64,000 bases of DNA. Source: Cadophora sp. MPI-SDFR-AT-0126 (Eukaryota; Ascomycota; Leotiomycetes; Helotiales; Ploettnerulaceae). Numbering within the stretch: position 1 is the stretch's first letter; each line of letters starts with the position of its first letter. The stretch covers positions 868,001 through 932,000 of the forward strand of contig JAGMVK010000020.1 of assembly GCA_020747065.1 (NCBI GenBank). The letters are read 5' to 3'. The translations under genes and the position numbers were made by a program. This document shows positions 59,715 through 64,000 of this stretch, piece after piece. A model generated the notes under the pieces. It was not told the origin of the DNA and ran no database searches. It saw only the letters and a list, made by a program, of their open reading frames with translations.

Positions 59715-60391
59715 ATCTCGTGGTCCGTCCGAAATAGAACTATTTGAATTCGCTAGAAGATAGAACGTATCCCAGTAAACAAGATATATAATCTCGACTC
59801 GATTTGGGTCTTGTCACGTGGCTTCATTTTCCCTACATTCGCGGTTTCAGGCATCGTCTGGTGCTTATCGCGGAGTTTCCCTGCGCAGATGAGTGGTTGG
59901 CTGATATCGATTCGTGCATTTGGTGTCATCATGTGCTGCATAGAAAACGGGCGACGAATAGGGCGGCGACAACAATTCAGTTCGGCTGCACCTCTTCCTG
60001 ACCTCATCCTCGGCGGCAACATAGGCGCAAATCTCACGATAAACTTGCGAACCTTCGGCAATCTGAGACTAGTATCTAATCTATAGAGTTTACACGATAC
60101 TCTCTGGCCGATATACTTATCTGCACGATGTCGATGTCCCAAGAGGAGGAAGATGTGGTGGAGATTGGACGGGCTGACGAGGACTTGCCCACAGCAAGTG
60201 GCGCATCGAAGCAAGTCTGGAAGATGCCAAATCAAGGGTAAATCGTCTCACTGTTCCTATCAAAGTTCAATAGAATGATAAAGCTGACAGAATTTGAAGT
60301 ACTTTTGGGTTTCGAGTCGTTGCAAAATGAGGACGTCTGACATTTGGTAGCTCTGGCCCACCGAAACCGACCTGAGGGGATCGTGAATTCT
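59715..60391. other. Interval upstream of the C2H2 gene, with a possible 5' exon
   Basis: A minus-strand open frame at 59753-60235 has no family resemblance. On the plus strand an ATG at 60128 opens an acidic 36-codon segment (MSMSQEEEDVVEIGRADEDL) ending at a GTAAAT donor at 60238. It could be a first exon of the C2H2 gene, but I could not find an acceptor that joins it in frame without a stop. Confidence 0.4.
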
Positions 60392-61702
60392 ATGATGGCC
60401 CATCAAAAGGAGTTGCTCACTAAAGGCGAAAGTGTGTCTCTTATCTACTGCGACGGAAACTTGACACTAGATCCGTCCATACTCAGCAGCGGATCTCACG
60501 CAATATATGTCTCGCCACAAGGAAATCTCACAGTTTCTGGCCCCAGCAGCTCAGCGCCAATGAAGGCAATACAGGCGCCGCCCCCACAGCCGGAAGTCTC
60601 AAAGCATTACTCTTGTGTCGATTGTCCAAATGAGTTCAGTTCGCGCAAGGAGCTAAAGGATCACGTTGATCTGATGCATCCAAGGTGTAGTTTGTGCCAC
60701 GGAAGATTTCCGAATCTACTTGAACATCTCGATTCGATGCATCCAAAATGTTCATGGTGCCATCAGAGTTTTCTCTCTCAAGTTATCTTGGATGATCATG
60801 TCATCGAATCGCATCCGAAATGTACATGGTGCCAGGAACAGTTCTCAACCAAAGGTCAACTCAGCCTCCATTCAGACGCCTCGCATCCAGCATGCAGGCG
60901 ATGCCATTCGAGATTCGGAACCTCGACCGAAAGAGACAAGCATGCCAAGGAAGCTCATCCAAACTGTGAGCTATGTCCATTCGAGGCCGTCACATTTCAG
61001 CAGCAGGACGAACATATGAGCTCCTACCATCCCCGCTGTTCCCTTTGCACCACACCTCGCTTCAACTCCGTCGACGAGTACAACAAACACTACCGAAGTA
61101 ACCATGTCTATTGCAAAATCTGCCTCATGTACCACAAATCCAAAGATCATTACTTGGATCTCCACGCCAAATGCACAACCTGCAACATCCGGCACGACTC
61201 GCTTGAAGAGATGGATTCGCACATGACAGTCATGCACCCCATGTGTACCTACTGCCCCTCTCTTGAAGCATTCACCTCCTACGACCTCTACAACACACAT
61301 ATGGAAACCGAACATCCACAATGCGCATTCTGTTCCAAGCGCTACCAAACACCCGACAGACTGCGCATCCACATCCACAACTCGCACCCCTCCTGTACGC
61401 AATGCGCCGCCGTCTTTACCTCCCGACCATCGCTACGAAAACACCGAGCGAAACATCACCCGAAATGCTCACTGTGTCCTCCCACGGTGGGGCATTTCTC
61501 TACCGTTGCCGCGTTGAATCAACATACGCAGGAGACGCACTTCCCGTGTGCGAATTGCTTTGTTTTCTTTGCATCTGAGGGACAGAGGGCTGAGCATGTG
61601 AGGAGGGAGCATCCAACTTGTGATGTGTGCTTTAAGCCTTGTGTGTCGAGGTCCTCTCTAAGGAGCCATCGAGCGAGGAGACATCCTGAGTATGATGAAT
61701 GA
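60392..61702 (+). CDS. Multi-C2H2 zinc-finger protein, about 15 tandem fingers
   Basis: From ATG 60392 the frame gives 436 residues; it is open upstream, so a longer N-terminus is possible. Residues 1-70 hold no domain. From KHYSCVDCPNEF to the last residues, about 15 C-x2-C...H-x3-5-H units follow without a break, each joined to the next by the second His plus only two residues (HPKC, HPRC, HPSC, HPTC), not by TGEKP linkers. Examples are PKCSWCHQSFLSQVILDDH and PSCTQCAAVFTSRPSLRKH. Two units (PFEAVTF and MYHKSKDH) are variant. The protein ends RRHPEYDE. A run of fingers this tight may bind nucleic acid or protein; no effector domain is seen. The gene stands alone, 1.6 kb from the next feature. 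Confidence 0.86.
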   Translation: MMAHQKELLTKGESVSLIYCDGNLTLDPSILSSGSHAIYVSPQGNLTVSGPSSSAPMKAIQAPPPQPEVSKHYSCVDCPNEFSSRKELKDHVDLMHPRCSLCHGRFPNLLEHLDSMHPKCSWCHQSFLSQVILDDHVIESHPKCTWCQEQFSTKGQLSLHSDASHPACRRCHSRFGTSTERDKHAKEAHPNCELCPFEAVTFQQQDEHMSSYHPRCSLCTTPRFNSVDEYNKHYRSNHVYCKICLMYHKSKDHYLDLHAKCTTCNIRHDSLEEMDSHMTVMHPMCTYCPSLEAFTSYDLYNTHMETEHPQCAFCSKRYQTPDRLRIHIHNSHPSCTQCAAVFTSRPSLRKHRAKHHPKCSLCPPTVGHFSTVAALNQHTQETHFPCANCFVFFASEGQRAEHVRREHPTCDVCFKPCVSRSSLRSHRARRHPEYDE

Positions 61703-63327
61703 GGGGGCACGCGGGGCTGCTAAAGTTGGCGGATTCAACAAGACAAGCAGAAGGCGGAAGATGCTTTCCAAGTCACAGCTTTCGAGCTCAAGGTATATCG
61801 AAACGGCTTTCATGATAATTCTCTGAAGAACTGATAGTCCACAGTGGAAGAAGGGCAGGACTCTACGAATTTGGAAATTGAGAAAATTTGTCGAAGGCAA
61901 TTTCGGGCCACTGTAAGATTCAGACTTATAGTTCGGCAAGGCGTTCACGGGTGATGGTCTGATTCATTTCATCGTCTTACCTGCAACGCGTGTATTTACG
62001 TTTTACTGGGCAGTCTTCAATGTGCTGTACAGTACTTGTAGCTTGGTCTTTTGTAGAAGCGACTACTATTTCACGAAAGTCATGCCTACTATACAAGTCC
62101 TACAACATCCCCATCATCCCATGAACCGCTTGCATGGCCTCCGTACCATCGTACTCCCTCTATTGTACAACCCCCGAGCTCTGGTTCAAAACTGCCTATG
62201 ACACTGCTGCAGGCCACACTATCATTTCACCAGCTGGTTTCCTCTCGCCTTTCCATCAACCATCAGCGTCTGGAATCCAACCATCAGTATTCTGTCTCGC
62301 AGCCACACACGATGCCATGCTACTCACCCAGTCCACGGCGGTATCTTCACCTCTGGCTGCGGCAGCGGGATCAACAAATGTTTACAGTATGGACAGCGCA
62401 TGCCTCTTCCCCACTGATATTCCTTCCACCGGCACCTGGGGCAGTGGGCCATCCTTATCTGGTCTGACATTTTGAACGACCAGACGATCCTCTCACTTTG
62501 ACGCTGTGTAGTGGGATTCTTTATGTTGGTGGCGGGTCTGGAATTTGGGGGAGTTGTGAAGATCGGGGAGACAGACTTTGATATGAGAAGGGTGAAGTTG
62601 GATGGGTGAGGGGATTTATACTTTCCTGATCGACTTTATGAATCGGTATTGCGTTTGCCTTATTCATGATAGTCATGTTCTCATAGAGATAAAGAGCCCA
62701 GAATAGAAGGCATGCTGTGACTCGCTCCCTTCAGAATAGTCGCTTCATCACAACACCAACTTTTGCCAGAAAACACAGATGCATGATTCCACGTCGTACT
62801 CTGAACACAGTCACGCTTCTCACTTCGTGATTTAGCAGTGCTTCATGGAACATGGGGTCAAATATACGGCGTGAGCCAGAATGGTCAAGGCCTCCCGTCC
62901 CAGCGACTCAGCAAGCGGCCAAGATGATGAACAGTGGAAGAAAACTCGTACTCTATAACCCCAGGCCTCGTCCGCAGGTGAGAATAGTTCATCCAAGAGC
63001 AAATCTACATCTCAAAATGTGTGTTCACCCTTCTATCTAGAGACTTATTCAAAGGCGATGGTGTATGGGCCGTCAAGCGAGCGGGGGTTATTTACATCAT
63101 CTAGCGCCAATTCAAACTTTGTCTGTCTTACTTTTCGTGAACCTTCAAAGGCAGGATTCTTAGATCAGATGAACAATATTTCATTATGGAAAGCTTCGAT
63201 ATATACCATGCCAAAGGACCGATTTGACCTGACTCATCATTTCCAACCTCGGTTTCCCTCCACCTTACCACCCCCCAGCTCACCTCATCTTCTTCCACTC
63301 CAGCCCATCGCCCCCTTCGCCGACCAC
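61703..63327. other. Gene-poor interval near the right end
   Basis: The only candidate is a 113-codon plus-strand frame with an ATG at 62134 (ending 62475), rich in Ser, Pro and Ala, with no recognised domain and a second overlapping open frame. I do not call it a gene. The rest is unremarkable. Confidence 0.4.
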
Positions 63328-63510
63328 CTAACGCCTCGGTCCTGGCGGCGGTGGCACAGTCATCGGCGGAACGCCACGCTGAAGTATGGTCCGGTGGCTA
63401 CAGTTTGGACAGATTCCTGGCACATTCACAGTTGAATTTCGGAATGTGAGACCCTTCCAGAAACAAGCTGGACAATAGCAGTACCAGCCTAGACCGCCGC
63501 CGCTGCTCAT
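63328..63510 (-). CDS. Cysteine-rich 60-residue microprotein, zinc-ribbon-like
   Basis: From ATG 63510 this single-exon frame gives 60 residues. It begins MSSGGGLGWYCYCPACFWKG and contains Y-C-x-C-x2-C, then after about 20 residues GICPNCSHR, and ends in a Pro-rich tail (PPMTVPPPPGPRR). The CPAC...CPNC pair fits a single zinc ribbon. The sequence before the ATG is a typical fungal leader (ACC- and AAC-rich, CCCCCAAA just before the start), which supports the start and expression; the frame continues upstream but only from a TTG. It has no signal peptide or membrane span. I know of many short CxxC proteins in fungi but cannot assign a family or function. Confidence 0.5.
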   Translation of the reverse strand: MSSGGGLGWYCYCPACFWKGLTFRNSTVNVPGICPNCSHRTILQRGVPPMTVPPPPGPRR

Positions 63511-64000
63511 TTTGGGGGTTTTGGTGATGTTCGGGGTTGTATTGGTTAGTTGGACTTGAGAGGTTAGAGAAATATGATACTTGCTTGGAACAATTCTCTG
63601 TTCTTGGTTGTTTGGACTGTGATGTTGCAAGGTCGAGAAATGGGATGGAAACTTGAGCTTTTATACCTGGTGAGGAGAGCGCTTGTGAATAACATGGTTG
63701 GCATGGTTGGAGGATGTGATTAGTGAAGGCATCCCCAACCTACAAATAGGTCTTTGTATCACGGCAATCACAGACTTTCAGGTGACGGTATGGCAGAATT
63801 CCATCCAACTGTTTGATTTTATTGTATTGGAAAATGGAATCTATGAATCTATAAACAGGTAGACAAAGGTATACATGAATGAATCAGGAGCGTCTGAAAA
63901 GGGTCTACCTCTCATTTGCATTCTCTATGTATAGATGAAGACGGTCTTGCGATGGTTGAATTCCTGCGCACCCTCTGTACAATAGCACATTGCGCGTTCT
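63511..64000. other. Right-end flank
   Basis: This is the 5' region of the microprotein gene and unannotated sequence to the window edge. No gene, repeat or RNA is recognised. Confidence 0.45.

Noticed and set aside
59753..60235. 160-codon minus-strand frame
   Set aside because: Composition is basic and random-looking, with no domain; it overlaps a possible 5' exon of the C2H2 gene on the other strand.
62134..62475. 113-codon Ser/Pro/Ala-rich frame
   Set aside because: It has a true ATG but a second frame is open over the same bases, and no domain or homologue is recognised.
1..64000. CRISPR arrays, rRNA genes, intact transposons, viral genes
   Set aside because: I looked for regular direct repeats with spacers, long terminal repeats, transposase or reverse-transcriptase motifs and rRNA signatures and saw none.

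Overview
This window is nuclear DNA of a filamentous ascomycete (Pezizomycotina). Genes are split by many short spliceosomal introns (mostly 45-110 nt, GTAAGT-like donors, CTAAC/CTGAC-like branch sites, CAG/TAG acceptors). They sit on both strands without operons, separated by 0.3-4 kb gaps. The family content is also typical: a CFEM/Pth11-type GPCR, a Zn2Cys6 regulator, several P450s, BTB-only proteins, a tannase-type esterase and a PL4 rhamnogalacturonan lyase. The mix fits a plant-associated or saprotrophic fungus, perhaps Leotiomycetes, but I cannot name a species. I see no rRNA, intact tRNA, CRISPR array, viral genome or intact transposon.

Layout. 0.4-2.5 kb: UDP-glucose 6-dehydrogenase (+). 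5.3-6.6 kb: mitochondrial lipoyl synthase (-), divergent from a full-length ABCC transporter at 7.6-12.6 kb (+). 15.2-17.8 kb: a processive family-2 glycosyltransferase of cellulose-synthase type (+). 19.6-21.3 kb: secreted tannase/feruloyl esterase (+). 22.1-23.7 kb: CFEM-GPCR (-). 25.0-25.5 kb: VOC/PhnB-like protein (+). 25.9-26.5 kb: RidA-like protein (-). 27.2-29.1 kb: Zn2Cys6 transcription factor (-), divergent from a BTB/coiled-coil gene at 29.6-30.8 kb whose coiled-coil tail runs on to 31.27 kb in broken frames. 32.1-33.8 kb: CYP52-like P450 (+). 34.0-38.5 kb: three tandem paralogous BTB genes (-) sharing one intron position. 39.3-41.4 kb: rhamnogalacturonan lyase (-). 41.4-45.6 kb: a long gene-free stretch ahead of an APC-family permease at 45.6-47.4 kb (+). 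48.2-49.8 kb: acyl-CoA dehydrogenase (-). 51.7-53.4 kb: second P450 (+). 55.1-56.8 kb: F-box-like/LRR protein (-), divergent from an SDR at 57.3-58.4 kb (+). 58.8-59.7 kb: phosphoglycerate-mutase-family phosphatase (+). 60.4-61.7 kb: a C2H2 protein with about 15 back-to-back fingers (+). 63.3-63.5 kb: a 60-residue cysteine-rich microprotein (-).

How the genes may work together. There is no clear biosynthetic cluster: no PKS, NRPS or terpene synthase. A loose theme is polysaccharide chemistry, with UDP-glucuronate supply, a processive GT2 synthase, a pectin-backbone lyase and an ester-cleaving hydrolase. Around it lie oxidative and transport functions (P450s, SDR, ABCC pump, permease). The most unusual items are the 15-finger C2H2 array with two-residue linkers, the BTB expansion with a frame-broken member, the cysteine-rich microprotein and a pair of adjacent hairpins in the divergent F-box/SDR promoter.
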